Positions 35,786-45,935 of a DNA stretch of 64,000 bases are shown here, piece after piece. The DNA is taken from contig NZ_FJVE01000007.1 in NCBI RefSeq assembly GCF_900078195.1, forward strand, positions 2,232,001 to 2,296,000. The letters run 5' to 3'. Within the stretch, counting starts at the first letter, position 1, and every line of letters begins with the position of its first letter. Under the pieces are notes generated by a model. That model saw nothing but the letters and a program-made list of their open reading frames with translations. It made no database searches and had not been told where the DNA came from. A program made the position numbers and the translations under genes. Source of the stretch: Clostridium sp. Marseille-P299 (GTDB lineage Bacteria; Bacillota; Clostridia; Lachnospirales; Lachnospiraceae).

Positions 35786-37033
35786 CTATGGACGAACCTG
35801 CCCATTTCCAAAAATAACGAATTTTGTACTAGTTAACGCTAATAATCCCATTGGACCTCTTGCGTGAAGTTTTTGCGTGCTAATTCCTATTTCAGCTCCA
35901 AAGCCAAACTCATTACCATCTGTAAATCTTGTAGAGGCATTTACATATACCGCTGCAGCATCAATTTCATTTTGAAATTTAAGAGCATTGTTATAATCAT
36001 TTGTTATAATCGCTTCGGAATGTCCTGTATTATAATGATTGATATGAGCGATAGCCTCATCAATACTATCAACCACTTTAACTGAGATAAAAAGATCTAA
36101 GTATTCCTTATAAAAATCTTCCTCTGTTGCTGCTTCCATTTCATTGCAAATAGCTTTTGCTCTTTCATCTGCACGAAATACAACCTTTTTTTCTGTTAAT
36201 CTTTTAAAAACTAAAGGTAAAAATTCATTGGCAATACTACTATGAACAACAAGTGACTCACAAGTATTACATACGCCTAATCTTTGCGTTTTTGCATTGT
36301 CTATAATATCAAGTGCCATTTTAAAATCTGCAAATTCATCTACGTAGATGTGACAATTTCCAGTACCAGTTTCAATAACTGGAACCGTACTATTTTTAAT
36401 TACAGACTGTATAAGTCCAGCACCACCTCTTGGTATTAATAAATCCAGATATTCATTTAATCGCATAAATTCAGTAGCTGTCTCTCTACTTGTATCTTCA
36501 AGCAGCTGGACAGCATCTTTTGTAATAGAAACAGACTCTAAGGCTTGTTGTAATACTAAAGTAATTGCCTTATTTGAATGAATGGCATCGCTTCCGCCCC
36601 TTAAAATAACAGCATTACCAGTCTTAAAACAAAGCCCAAACGCATCTGCTGTAACATTTGGTCTGGATTCATAAATCATTCCAATGACGCCCATAGGAAC
36701 ACGTTTTTGAATGATTTGAAGGCCATTTGGACGATTTTCCATAGAAACCATTTCGCCAATTGGATCTTTTAAAGATGCGATTTGAGTTAATCCATCTGCC
36801 ATACCAGCAATTCTGTCTTTTGTTAATCGAAGACGATCAATCAAGGACTCCATCATGCCGTTTTTCTCAGCATTTTCAATATCCATTGCATTCGCTTCTA
36901 AAATCTTATCTTGTTCACTGATAAGTGCCTTTGCCGCAGCTAATAAGGCATTATTCTTCTCCTTTTGTCCAAGTAAATTCAATTTTGTTGAAGCTACTTT
37001 CGCCTTTTTACCAATAGAATTTAAATACTCCAT
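35786..37033 (-). CDS. proA: Gamma-glutamyl phosphate reductase
   Basis: Second step of proline synthesis: NADPH-dependent reduction of gamma-glutamyl phosphate to the semialdehyde. Aldehyde-dehydrogenase fold, 415 residues, full length. Visible blocks are [48 protein letters not shown], the catalytic Cys in [15 protein letters not shown] near 280, and [21 protein letters not shown] near 370. The ATG at 37033 is 8 nt from GGGAG. Downstream gene of a proB - DUF896 - cyclo-ligase - proA series. Confidence 0.95.
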   Translation of the reverse strand: MEYLNSIGKKAKVASTKLNLLGQKEKNNALLAAAKALISEQDKILEANAMDIENAEKNGMMESLIDRLRLTKDRIAGMADGLTQIASLKDPIGEMVSMENRPNGLQIIQKRVPMGVIGMIYESRPNVTADAFGLCFKTGNAVILRGGSDAIHSNKAITLVLQQALESVSITKDAVQLLEDTSRETATEFMRLNEYLDLLIPRGGAGLIQSVIKNSTVPVIETGTGNCHIYVDEFADFKMALDIIDNAKTQRLGVCNTCESLVVHSSIANEFLPLVFKRLTEKKVVFRADERAKAICNEMEAATEEDFYKEYLDLFISVKVVDSIDEAIAHINHYNTGHSEAIITNDYNNALKFQNEIDAAAVYVNASTRFTDGNEFGFGAEIGISTQKLHARGPMGLLALTSTKFVIFGNGQVRP

Positions 37034-37086
37034 CACTTACACTCCCTTTCAATTATCTTTTTTATTGAATAAAGTTTTGTTTAAAC

Positions 37087-37659
37087 CTACTTAGATTTTC
37101 TTAATATCTGACTAGGTGTTATTAATATATCTGGTTGATAATCAAAAGCCTCACTAGGGACTTCATCATATACTTGAAAATCATAAGCAAGAGCTATCTT
37201 AGTTATATTATCTTTTTCAAACCGTTCCAAATACCTATCGTAATATCCACCGCCATACCCAATACGATGTAACTGTTTATCAAACGCAACTCCTGGCATA
37301 ATCATCGTATAGTTCATAGTTTTCTCATATGTAATAGGTACCTCAGAAACTGGTTCTAAGATACCTAATTTACTTGGCTTAAGTTCATTAAGGGATTTAA
37401 TTTCGTAAAACTCCATACGTCTCTTTTCATGAACTTTTGGTACAGCCACCCGTTTTAAATTTTGTAATGCAAGATTAATCACTTCATGGGTATCAACTTC
37501 ATGTTCAAAAGAAACATAACAAAGAATAACTTGCGCATTCAGATACTCTGGCTGTTGTAAAAGTTTATCTAATATTTGCTTATTAAATACTTCCATTTCA
37601 CTACTTGAAAGTGCTGCTCTCTTTTCCATTACCTCTGAACGAAATCCACTCTTATCCAT
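37087..37659 (-). CDS. 5-formyltetrahydrofolate cyclo-ligase
   Basis: A 190-residue enzyme that converts 5-formyl-THF to 5,10-methenyl-THF using ATP, returning folate to one-carbon use. The family signature is MPGVAFDKQLHRIGYGGGYYDRYL near residues 121-143. The N-terminal basic region and the Glu of FYEIKS are also present. It lies 50 bp before proA and 88 bp after DUF896 on the same strand, so it belongs to the same transcription unit. Confidence 0.92.
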   Translation of the reverse strand: MDKSGFRSEVMEKRAALSSSEMEVFNKQILDKLLQQPEYLNAQVILCYVSFEHEVDTHEVINLALQNLKRVAVPKVHEKRRMEFYEIKSLNELKPSKLGILEPVSEVPITYEKTMNYTMIMPGVAFDKQLHRIGYGGGYYDRYLERFEKDNITKIALAYDFQVYDEVPSEAFDYQPDILITPSQILRKSK

Positions 37660-37747
37660 AGTACCTCTTTTCTGACATAAAGCCTTATCAAACTCTATTT
37701 ATACAACTTTATCTATTACGTCTGTATAAAATACTTAGATATTTAAT

Positions 37748-37963
37748 CTATTGTTGAGTTTTATCTTTTTTAGCTAACTCGGTAATTGATCCATCTTCAT
37801 TTAAAATAGAAATATTATTTAAGGTACCACGCATATTTGCGCGAATTGCCGCTATATAATCCGCACGAAGCTTTCTTTGTTCCTTTTTTTCTTCCTCTGT
37901 CAATCCTTCATTTTGCGATTTATGATAAAGTTCATTAATTCGTGCAATTGTTTTTTCGTCCAC
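37748..37963 (-). CDS. DUF896 (YnzC-like) small protein
   Basis: A 71-residue soluble helical protein. The DUF896 signature is ARINELYHKSQNEGLTEEEK, then EQRKLRADYIAAIRANMRGTL. The GTG at 37963 was taken as start because GGAGG lies 8 nt upstream; the ATG at 37978 overlaps that sequence. The family includes Bacillus YnzC, linked to the SOS region; its molecular role is unknown. Confidence 0.85.
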   Translation of the reverse strand: MDEKTIARINELYHKSQNEGLTEEEKKEQRKLRADYIAAIRANMRGTLNNISILNEDGSITELAKKDKTQQ

Positions 37964-38009
37964 TAAAATATCCTCCATATCTATCGATTAACAAAATTCT
38001 ATAATACTA

Positions 38010-38135
38010 GTTATATATTCATATATACATATTAGATTTACGCATAATCGTGTTATATATATATTCATATACGCATATTAGATTTACATATAATCGTGTT
38101 ATATATATTCGTATATACACATTAGTTTTACACAA
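38010..38135. repeat. Three degenerate tandem repeats of about 42-46 bp
   Basis: Units share TTATATAT-ATTCATATA, then CATATTAGATTTAC and ATAATCGTG. They fill much of the 375-bp gene-free gap 37964-38338 between DUF896 and the end of proB. The rest of the gap shows no gene. The repeats contain no long palindrome and no coding potential. Confidence 0.65.
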
Positions 38136-38338
38136 TCGATTTATACATAATCCATATCGTAAGTTTTGCTATACATAATCCTAACATATCAATACTACAT
38201 CACGCAATAAAATTTGTATTACGCAAATTACCAATTTATCCAAAACTTCAACCGCATTAACCAAAGGTTAACACAATATTTTGTCATATACAAAGACACC
38301 TACTACGTAACTTCATATAATATTCATGTTCATATTTC

Positions 38339-39202
38339 TTATGTACACAAATTTGCTGGATATTGTTTTGTAGTAATATGTTCTAACAAACTAAAATTCT
38401 TATTTTTATGTGCTAAAAATACAGTTCCAACATCTTCCCCATCTAAGATATCACGAATCACGTTAATATCTTTGGCATTTGCAATGACCATATCAGCACC
38501 AGAATCAGTAGCAATTCTGGCTGCTGAAATCTTAGTTGCCATTCCACCAGTTCCCACATCAGAACCTGCACCTTTTGCCATATTTAAAATTGTATCATCA
38601 ATCACTGAAACAGTTCGAATTAATTTAGCATCTTTATTATCTTTTGGATTATCCGTATATAGTCCATCAATATCTGATAATAAAATCAATAAATCCGCTT
38701 CAATTAATGCACATACAAGTGCAGATAAAGTATCATTATCTCCAAACTCTATTTCATCCGTTGAAACAGTATCGTTTTCATTTACAATAGGAATAATCCC
38801 AAGCTGTAATAATTCATGGAATGTATTTTGGGCATTTTCTCTACTAATATCATTGATCATCGTATATTTCGTCATCAACACCTGTGCAGTTATTTGGTTG
38901 TACTCAGAAAATAACTTCTGATACACCATCATAAGTCTAGCTTGTCCAACCGCCGCACATGCCTGTTTAATAGCTTTTTCTTTTGGTTTTTCTTTTAATC
39001 CAATGGTCTTTCTACCAACCGCAATCGCTCCTGAAGAAACCAGTACGACCTCTTTTCCTTGGTTTATTAAGTCCGTTAAAACTCGTACTAACTTTTCCAT
39101 TTTTTCAAGGTTCACATCTCCAGTTGCTTCGTGTGTCAATGAAGAAGAACCAATTTTAATTACAATTCTTTTTTTGTCCTTTAATCGCTCTCTTATATCC
39201 AT
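38339..39202 (-). CDS. proB: Glutamate 5-kinase
   Basis: First step of proline synthesis, phosphorylating L-glutamate. Amino acid kinase fold, 287 residues without the C-terminal PUA domain, as in many clostridia. Motifs: VIKIGSSSLT at the start, VLVSSGAIAVG (as VVLVSSGAIAVGRKTIG), IPIVNENDTVSTDEIEFGDNDTLSALVC, and GTGGMATKISAARIATDSG. Proline feedback probably acts on this enzyme as in other organisms. proA is 1.3 kb downstream rather than adjacent. Confidence 0.95.
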   Translation of the reverse strand: MDIRERLKDKKRIVIKIGSSSLTHEATGDVNLEKMEKLVRVLTDLINQGKEVVLVSSGAIAVGRKTIGLKEKPKEKAIKQACAAVGQARLMMVYQKLFSEYNQITAQVLMTKYTMINDISRENAQNTFHELLQLGIIPIVNENDTVSTDEIEFGDNDTLSALVCALIEADLLILLSDIDGLYTDNPKDNKDAKLIRTVSVIDDTILNMAKGAGSDVGTGGMATKISAARIATDSGADMVIANAKDINVIRDILDGEDVGTVFLAHKNKNFSLLEHITTKQYPANLCT

Positions 39203-39220
39203 TGTACCCTCGCTCCTATT

Positions 39221-40882
39221 TTATGGTTGAAATCTTTGAATAAGACCTTCAAATACCTTAATTCCATCAACCGCTGCTGACACAATACCACCTGCATATC
39301 CAGCACCTTCTCCACATGGATAAATACCTTCAATATTACTCATATAACTACTATCACGGGTGATACGAATCGGGGATGAGGTTCTAGTTTCAACACCAGA
39401 TAAAATTGCTTCTTCATGTGCAAATCCAGGAATAATCTGATCAAAAGCTTTGACACCCTCAACTATGGAATCTATGACATAGTTCGGTAAGCAAGTTCTT
39501 AAATTGCTTAATGTATATGCCCCTTTGATATTTGGTTTAATATGACCTATTGTAACACTCTCCTTATTTCTTAACAAGTCCCCAAATAACTGTACAGGAA
39601 CTTTACCGCGCCCAGCTTTATAAGCCAACTCTTCGTAGTAACGCTGAAATTCCATACCCGCCAGTGGAGTATCTTTCACTCCAGGAGTTGCTAAGAAATC
39701 TTGTGGATTTACAGTTACGATTAGCGCACTATTTGCATTCTCTTCGCCTCGGTCATGATTACTCATACCATTAACTACCAGACGATTTTCTTCAGAAGAT
39801 GCATCAACAACAAAGCCCCCAGGACACATACAAAAAGAGTACACACCGCGACCGTTCTCGCATTGATGGGTTACTTTATAATCTGCTGGTGGTAATTTGT
39901 CATACATACTTCCATATTGTCTTTTACCAATCATGTCCTGCTTATGTTCCATACGAACACCAATTGCAAAAGATTTCTTTTCTAAATCTAATCCTCGTTT
40001 TAATAATAATTCAAAGGTATCTCTAGCACTATGTCCTACCGCTAAAACAAGATTTTCACATGGAATCTCTCTTGTAACTACATTCTTAGAACCCATAGAA
40101 CTAGCTTCGTTATTATAATCATTTTCATGACTCATTGTTTGTTCTACTAAAATAGACGTAAGTTTATTATTTTCAATTTTAAAATCTGTTAATTTTGTTT
40201 CAAAAAGGACTTCTCCACCAAGACGGATAATCTCTTCTCTAATATTCCTTACAACATTACGTAAAAGATCTGTACCAATGTGTGGTTTATTAACATAACA
40301 GATTTCAGAAGGAGCACCAAACTGCGCAAAAATTTCTAGTACTTTCTTAATTCTTCCACTTGGGTCTTTTACCATCGTATTTAATTTTCCATCAGAAAAG
40401 GTTCCTGCGCCACCCTCTCCAAATTGAACATTGGATTCTGTGTTTAATTTCTCGCCCGCCCAAAAGCTATTGACTGTTTTAACTCTATGTTCAATTGCCT
40501 GTCCTCGTTCAATTAAGATTGGCTTATAGCCACTAAGAGCAAGAAAATAAGTGCAAAAAAGTCCAGCAGGGCCACTTCCTACAACAACTGGTCGATGTTT
40601 CATTACTTCACTACCTGTAATAGAAAATTGATATTCTATGCTAGGTGATAATGAAACATTTGGGTTCTTGCATAGTTTTAGTATCCTTGCTTCCTCTTTT
40701 ACAAGAGCGTCAATCGAATATATGTATTTGATTTCACTTTTTTTTCTTGCATCTAAGGAACGTTTTACAATTTCATAGCTAAGCAGTTGATCATTTTTAA
40801 TCTTTAAAACTTTGTTAATTGCCTCTTTTATATCAGCTTCTGAATGTTCAATCGGTAATTTTAATAAATTAATACGTATCAT
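39221..40882 (-). CDS. FAD-dependent dehydrogenase (COG2509-type)
   Basis: A 553-residue flavoprotein. The N-terminal 90 residues are a small alpha-beta domain. The FAD Rossmann motif PVVVGSGPAGLFCTYFLAL follows, then ERGQ. Later blocks are NVQFGEGGAGTFSDGKLNT, GVRMEHKQDMI, CMCPGGFVV and the closing PCGEGAGYAGGIVSAAVDGIK. Function not established in this family. The start is the ATG at 40882, which overlaps the upstream stop as ATGA; the two flavoproteins are translationally coupled. Confidence 0.88.
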   Translation of the reverse strand: MIRINLLKLPIEHSEADIKEAINKVLKIKNDQLLSYEIVKRSLDARKKSEIKYIYSIDALVKEEARILKLCKNPNVSLSPSIEYQFSITGSEVMKHRPVVVGSGPAGLFCTYFLALSGYKPILIERGQAIEHRVKTVNSFWAGEKLNTESNVQFGEGGAGTFSDGKLNTMVKDPSGRIKKVLEIFAQFGAPSEICYVNKPHIGTDLLRNVVRNIREEIIRLGGEVLFETKLTDFKIENNKLTSILVEQTMSHENDYNNEASSMGSKNVVTREIPCENLVLAVGHSARDTFELLLKRGLDLEKKSFAIGVRMEHKQDMIGKRQYGSMYDKLPPADYKVTHQCENGRGVYSFCMCPGGFVVDASSEENRLVVNGMSNHDRGEENANSALIVTVNPQDFLATPGVKDTPLAGMEFQRYYEELAYKAGRGKVPVQLFGDLLRNKESVTIGHIKPNIKGAYTLSNLRTCLPNYVIDSIVEGVKAFDQIIPGFAHEEAILSGVETRTSSPIRITRDSSYMSNIEGIYPCGEGAGYAGGIVSAAVDGIKVFEGLIQRFQP

Positions 40883-42105
40883 GGTAACACTACATTCCTT
40901 CCTGCAATTACTCCGGTACTCCACGCCCACTGCAAATTATAGCCTCCGCAAGTTCCGTCTATATCTAACAATTCTCCCGTAATGTACAAATTCTCTACTA
41001 ATTTCGATTCCAGAGTTTTTGCATCTATCTCACTTGTATCGACTCCACCTGCACTTACTTGTGCATTTTCAAAGGTATTACATCCGGTAATAGTTAGTGT
41101 AAATTGTTTTAATAATTTTGTTATTCTTAAAATACCATCTTTGTTTACTCTCTCTGATGGTGCCTCTGGTTTTAATTTTGCTTCTTGTAATAGTACATAG
41201 GCTAATTTTTGATTTATTAGTCCAGTTAGAACCTCTTCAGTAGTCTTATGTTGCCCATTTTCAAAGCGTTCTATCATATGTGATTGTAATTCAAATTCAC
41301 TCATTTCTGGGTAAAAATCAAGGGTAAGACTTGTATTCTTATTCTCATCAATTGACTTTGCAGCAAATCTACTTAATTGAAATATAGGAATACCAGAGAT
41401 TCCATAATTGGTAAATAAAACTTCTCCTTCTTCCATTGCAATTTCTTTTTGATTTGAGAAAAGTCTAGCTTTCGCTTCAAGACGAACTCCAGAAATCGTT
41501 TTAAAGAACTTATTACTTGCAAGCAATTGGGTCAAAGCTGGTAATGGCTTAATAATATGATGTCCAAAGGACTCTGCAAGAGCATATCCACTTCCATCCG
41601 ATCCATGTGCCTTGGAAGCGCATCCACCTGTTGCTAAAATAACCTTCTTCGCCTGATATGTGTTTTCATTTGTTTGCACAAAGAAACTTCCATCTTTTTG
41701 TTTCTTCATAGAAGAAACATGCTCATTGTAAACTATATTTACATTTAATCGTTTCAGTTCCATTGCTAAAACGTTTACAATGGATGTTGCCTGTTCTGAA
41801 TACGGATAAACGTATCCATTCTTATATTTTGGCATAATTCCGAGCTCGCGAAAAAAAGCAATTGCATCCGTTTCATTAAATTCATTTAATACAAAAGTTG
41901 CAAATGCAGGATTCGTTCCCCGATAGCATTCTGGTGTTTGTACTAAATTCGTATAATTACACTTTCCATTGCCCGTTGCCAATATCTTTTTTCCTATTTT
42001 ATCTTTATGTTCTATTATAGTGGTGCGCGCTCCAGCCCTAGCAGCAAAAATTGCAGCAACCAAACCAGAGGCTCCACCTCCTACAACAAGCACATCTATT
42101 TTCAA
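40879..42105 (-). CDS. NAD(P)/FAD-dependent oxidoreductase (HI0933/BaiN family)
   Basis: A 408-residue flavoprotein. The N-terminal FAD motif is VLVVGGGASGLVAAIFAARAG and the family hallmark is GKKILATGNGKCNYTN. The C-terminal part has AQVSAGGVDTSEID and GELLDIDGTCGGYNLQWAW. Members such as BaiN reduce enoyl-type substrates, but most are uncharacterised. The start is TTG at 42105 (GGAGG 8 nt upstream); the longest frame begins with another TTG inside the Shine-Dalgarno. It is 23 bp after the bofC-like gene. Confidence 0.88.
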   Translation of the reverse strand: MKIDVLVVGGGASGLVAAIFAARAGARTTIIEHKDKIGKKILATGNGKCNYTNLVQTPECYRGTNPAFATFVLNEFNETDAIAFFRELGIMPKYKNGYVYPYSEQATSIVNVLAMELKRLNVNIVYNEHVSSMKKQKDGSFFVQTNENTYQAKKVILATGGCASKAHGSDGSGYALAESFGHHIIKPLPALTQLLASNKFFKTISGVRLEAKARLFSNQKEIAMEEGEVLFTNYGISGIPIFQLSRFAAKSIDENKNTSLTLDFYPEMSEFELQSHMIERFENGQHKTTEEVLTGLINQKLAYVLLQEAKLKPEAPSERVNKDGILRITKLLKQFTLTITGCNTFENAQVSAGGVDTSEIDAKTLESKLVENLYITGELLDIDGTCGGYNLQWAWSTGVIAGRNVVLP

Positions 42106-42128
42106 AAATTGCACCTCCAATTATAAAG

Positions 42129-42863
42129 CTAACTTGAAAAACTCTCTAGCAAGGTAAATAACTCATCTTCATCTTTGATATAAATGCCTTTCATTAAATC
42201 ATTTCTTGTATTCTCAGGTAAATAAAGAGCTTCAATATTTGTATATTCATATACTGTTTCTAGATCACTATAGTACACAACTATCTTCCCATCTTCTACA
42301 ACCATAAAATATCGATAAGATATTAAATTGCTATTATAACTCTTTCTTATTATAATTTCATCTTTTGAAAAAGCAAGTAATTCGTAAGCATATAAACCTT
42401 TTTCATAGTCTACTAGTGGAACATTCTTCATATAATTTGCTAATTGATTTATCAATTCCGCACGTGTTAATCCAACCATATCCGCCGGTGGAGTTAACTG
42501 CTCTGTAAGTAGCTCGTCTGTTTTTAAATTATACGTAAGTAAAAAATACTTTGTACTAGGTAATACTGTGTCTTTATTATTACTATCTACTGTAACAGAG
42601 TTATCCACAGACTCATTTCCTGTATTGTATGATTCATCTGTACCTAGATTCGTATCAGACTCCGTATTATCTTTTTCATTATTCTTTAATAATAACTCTT
42701 CTTGCCGTTGATATTCTTTTAAATTTCTTAATAATTCTTCATTTCTCTCAACCGAATTCTTATTAAACTTGCGTAATGCACTTTGATAACTCCAATAAAA
42801 ACATGCACTGAACATTATACATAAGCCAAATAAACACAAGAAATAACCAGCAAAACGCTTCAT
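42129..42863 (-). CDS. BofC-like exported protein
   Basis: A 244-residue protein with an N-terminal membrane anchor or signal (FAGYFLCLFGLCIMFSACFYW), a charged coiled-coil stretch, and an Asn/Ser/Asp-rich linker. The C-terminal domain resembles the BofC C-terminal domain: YFMVVEDGKIVVYYSD, then LPENTRNDLMKGIYIKDEDEL with LLE near the end. Bacillus BofC acts in the intermembrane space during sporulation to regulate SpoIVB. The assignment rests on this pattern alone; linker and anchor differ. Confidence 0.55.
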   Translation of the reverse strand: MKRFAGYFLCLFGLCIMFSACFYWSYQSALRKFNKNSVERNEELLRNLKEYQRQEELLLKNNEKDNTESDTNLGTDESYNTGNESVDNSVTVDSNNKDTVLPSTKYFLLTYNLKTDELLTEQLTPPADMVGLTRAELINQLANYMKNVPLVDYEKGLYAYELLAFSKDEIIIRKSYNSNLISYRYFMVVEDGKIVVYYSDLETVYEYTNIEALYLPENTRNDLMKGIYIKDEDELFTLLESFSS

Positions 42864-42921
42864 AGATTGTCACTCTCCTTCATCTATGAAGTATTGACTG
42901 ATTACCAATAATTATACGAAT

Positions 42922-44544
42922 TTACAGTAAATGAATTTTTTTACATAACCTTACGATTCTTGCTCCCATTGGCATTTCAAGAATTTCTTCTTCTTCAACT
43001 GCTTTCATAATTATAATTAATACACCATAAACTGCTACTGCAATTACAATAGATAATGCTAAACTAATAACAGTGGATGGTAGAATTTTATAAATAATTT
43101 TATAAGCGAAGAAAGTAATTCCGCCCATAATAATAGCAGCAATTGCTGGAATTACAAATGTTTTTATAACTTCTTGCTTGTACTGCATATGCTTTCCAAT
43201 GGAAATCCAGTTAAGAATACAAACTAACAATGCAAAGGTTATATTACCAATTACCAAACCATTCGCACCTAAATCAAAAACTTTAAGTAAAACAAAAAGT
43301 ATGACAACATGCACACCAAGTGAAATTGCAGCATGTATTACTGGAAGATGTAATTTGTCAATTCCCTGAAGAACACCGTTTGTTAACGTTGATAATGCAA
43401 AGAAAACAACTGCAATGGAACCGATTTGCAATAATTTCACACTAAGATCTAGGTTGGTGTTATTAAATATAACTAATATAATTGGTTTTGCTAAAACTGT
43501 TAATCCAACTGCTGCTGGAAAGGCAATTAACATATTAAGCTTTACAGAAGTAGCTGTTTTATGTCGTAGTCCATCGTAATCATTTTTAGCATAAGATGCT
43601 GCCAATGCAGGAACAATTGATGTACCAAATGCAGAAGCAATGGCTACTGGAACTGTTGTTAACATTTTATATTTATTGCCATAGATACCCCACATAGTAA
43701 CTACTTCTTCTGTTGCATAATTCTTCGTACTCATGATTTGTCCAAATATAACATTATCCAAAGTACCACTTAGTTGGTATACAGTTTGACTTAGTATAAT
43801 TGGAAATACTGTATAAGCAAAAGCTACTGCAACTTCCTTGTAACTTTCTTGATGCAATGCTTTATCTTTCAGTAATCTCTTATTTAAAACTGGTCGATAT
43901 AAGGAATAAATAAATAGTAAAAATGCAAGTCCACAAACCGCTCCAATAAAAGTACCAAGGGTACCACCAGCTGCGCCATAAGCTGAAATCTCAGGTGATG
44001 CATTATGCTCTTTCATAAGCAGATAAGCTGCTACAATACTAACTACTGCATTTACAATCTGCTCTAGCACTTGAGAAATTGCAGTTGGTAGCATTGTGTT
44101 TTTTCCTTGAAATAGACCACGAAGCACACCCATAATTGCAAATACAAAAATAGTTGGTGCCAGTACTTTAAGGGGAATCGCTATATTTGGTGCCTTAACT
44201 AAGGATGCCCATACATTTGCACCGAAGTAGATAATTAAACTCATTAATCCACCTACTACTGCTGCAATGTAGATAGCGGTAATAAATACACGTTTTGAAT
44301 TCCTATATTCTTTTCTAATTTCTCTTGCAGAAACAAGTTTAGATACTGCTACTGGAATACTATAGGATGATAAAATCAATGCAAGATTATAAATCTCAAA
44401 TGCAGATGTATAATATCCCATTCCCGTATCACCAACGATTCTTGTTAGTGGTATTCGGTAGAGTAGACCGATAAAACGAACGATAATTGAAGATACCGCC
44501 AGAATCGTACCTTGAACTAAATATTTATTCTTATTGTTACTCAT
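42922..44544 (-). CDS. SpoVB-type polysaccharide/lipid flippase (MOP superfamily)
   Basis: A 540-residue protein with about 14 membrane helices. The start YLVQGTILAVSSIIVRFIGLLYRIPLTRI and GDTGMGYYTSAFEIYN are characteristic of stage V sporulation protein B and YtgP-like members. Related proteins flip lipid-linked precursors; SpoVB is needed for spore cortex synthesis. GGAGGATATT precedes the ATG. The neighbouring bofC-like gene supports a sporulation link. Confidence 0.88.
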   Translation of the reverse strand: MSNNKNKYLVQGTILAVSSIIVRFIGLLYRIPLTRIVGDTGMGYYTSAFEIYNLALILSSYSIPVAVSKLVSAREIRKEYRNSKRVFITAIYIAAVVGGLMSLIIYFGANVWASLVKAPNIAIPLKVLAPTIFVFAIMGVLRGLFQGKNTMLPTAISQVLEQIVNAVVSIVAAYLLMKEHNASPEISAYGAAGGTLGTFIGAVCGLAFLLFIYSLYRPVLNKRLLKDKALHQESYKEVAVAFAYTVFPIILSQTVYQLSGTLDNVIFGQIMSTKNYATEEVVTMWGIYGNKYKMLTTVPVAIASAFGTSIVPALAASYAKNDYDGLRHKTATSVKLNMLIAFPAAVGLTVLAKPIILVIFNNTNLDLSVKLLQIGSIAVVFFALSTLTNGVLQGIDKLHLPVIHAAISLGVHVVILFVLLKVFDLGANGLVIGNITFALLVCILNWISIGKHMQYKQEVIKTFVIPAIAAIIMGGITFFAYKIIYKILPSTVISLALSIVIAVAVYGVLIIIMKAVEEEEILEMPMGARIVRLCKKIHLL

Positions 44545-44626
44545 AATATCCTCCGTACTGCTACCGGCAGCTCAAATCGAGCGAAAAGCATTCATTGCTT
44601 TTTACCGGTTGAAATTTCTTTTTCAA

Positions 44627-45751
44627 CTATTCAAAGACAACATCCTCTGTCTTTGAATTTGGAAACACGGCAATGTAAGTCTTACCTGGATTTATAGTTA
44701 ATTCACTCTTATCCAAATTATAATAACGCATAAAGCCTGTGCTTTCATTCTTTGTCCATGTAATAGGAATAGCGGCCCCATTCGTTATATAGAAACCTTC
44801 ACCTTCTGCATTTTCAATGTCCATAGTTTGATAACCATTTTTATCAATATCCCATTCCTTAACAAATTGAACAATTATATTTTTATATGTTAATATTTCG
44901 TTTGTATTCGCATCAATATGTTCTTTCTCAAATTGATACCTTTCATATAACCCCTTCTCTTTGTTGTAGATGAAATAAGGCTTTGCATACGTTGAAAACT
45001 TCAATGTCACTTTGTCCACTGCAGTATCTGACGCTAATTTTGTATCTTTTTCATAAAATGAAAAATGCCCTTCATATCCATCCTCATAGGTTGTTCTAAA
45101 ACCAGCTTTTTCTATCATTGCTTCTAACCCTTCCAATGAAGTAAAAGCATTGTGGGGAGCTTTAATCGTCTTATCGCGATAAAAAGCATTTGCACCAATT
45201 CCCATATTTCCATCCAAATGATCAATTCCAAGTTTTTGCATTTTTTTATTTGCATAAGTAGTCTTTCCAAAATGAATAAAAATAGCATCATACTCATCAG
45301 CAAAACTTACATAATAATGTCTAGCACTTCGAACCGAACCAATACGTTTTGCAGTTAGAGACTCTTTATCTATGTTTTCAAAGATACCCATGAGTCTTGT
45401 GATTCCACCTTCTGTTAGCGCCTCATATAAAATTGACGCATCCGAAATTCCACTTTGGGGATTTGCAATTTTTATATTGTTAAACATTATTGCAAATGGA
45501 CGCTTCATCGCTTCTTCTTCTGGAATCCATATTCCAGTAAGCTTGCTCTTAGCTTCACCTGTATGATCCTCTACTGGTAAAGGAGTCGGTGTAGCGGTTG
45601 CTGTAGGCATAGGAGTTGCAGTTACTTCAGGGATGTCATTTTCACTTCCACTGTCCTTTTTTGTTGCGTAAATCACAACAAAAATACCTAAAATTATAAA
45701 AGATACTAGTACTACATATTTTCCATACTTCCTATAAAAATCCATACGCAA
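44627..45751 (-). CDS. DUF3048 (YerB-like) membrane-anchored protein
   Basis: A 374-residue protein with an N-terminal anchor (YVVLVSFIILGIFVVIYAT), a Pro/Thr-rich linker (TATPMPTATATPTPLP), and a DUF3048 domain. Hallmarks are RPFAIMFNNIKIANPQSGISDASILYEALTEGGITRLM, IGSVRSARHYYV, and the second part with NIIVQFVKEW and ITWTKNESTGFMRYY. Role unknown; located outside the cell membrane. Start unclear: TTG at 45751 (AAAGGA 5 nt upstream) or the ATG at 45745. Confidence 0.88.
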   Translation of the reverse strand: MRMDFYRKYGKYVVLVSFIILGIFVVIYATKKDSGSENDIPEVTATPMPTATATPTPLPVEDHTGEAKSKLTGIWIPEEEAMKRPFAIMFNNIKIANPQSGISDASILYEALTEGGITRLMGIFENIDKESLTAKRIGSVRSARHYYVSFADEYDAIFIHFGKTTYANKKMQKLGIDHLDGNMGIGANAFYRDKTIKAPHNAFTSLEGLEAMIEKAGFRTTYEDGYEGHFSFYEKDTKLASDTAVDKVTLKFSTYAKPYFIYNKEKGLYERYQFEKEHIDANTNEILTYKNIIVQFVKEWDIDKNGYQTMDIENAEGEGFYITNGAAIPITWTKNESTGFMRYYNLDKSELTINPGKTYIAVFPNSKTEDVVFE

Positions 45752-45771
45752 ACATGTCCTTTCGTTATCTT

Positions 45772-45935
45772 GTAATTTCTAATGATTCTATCACTATCTA
45801 GTAATTCCTAATGATTTTATCGCTATCTAGTAGTCCCTAATGATTCTATTGTTATCTAGTAATACCTAAAGTTTCTATCGCTATCTAGTAGTCCCTAATG
45901 ATTCTATCGTTATCTAGTAATACCTAAAGTTTCTA
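45772..45935. repeat. Tandem repeat array of about 28-31 bp units derived from the ybeY 3' end
   Basis: About five units of the form CTATCTAGTA(A/G)T(A/C)CCTAA, then (AGTT or TGAT)TCTATCG. The rightmost unit (about 45908-45935) is the genuine end of the ybeY reading frame, encoding Thr-Leu-Gly-Ile-Thr-Arg-stop; the others lie in the spacer towards DUF3048. The array is imperfect and units alternate between two sub-types. Confidence 0.8.

Noticed and set aside
37981..38160. Possible CRISPR array in the AT-rich repeats
   Set aside because: Units are adjacent, degenerate and without unique spacers; no cas gene nearby.
38214..38921. 235-codon plus-strand frame
   Set aside because: Mostly antisense to proB, which has clear kinase motifs; the start region is the AT-rich repeat gap.
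45772..45935. Possible CRISPR-like array downstream of ybeY
   Set aside because: Head-to-tail tandem copies of a coding end, with no spacers.
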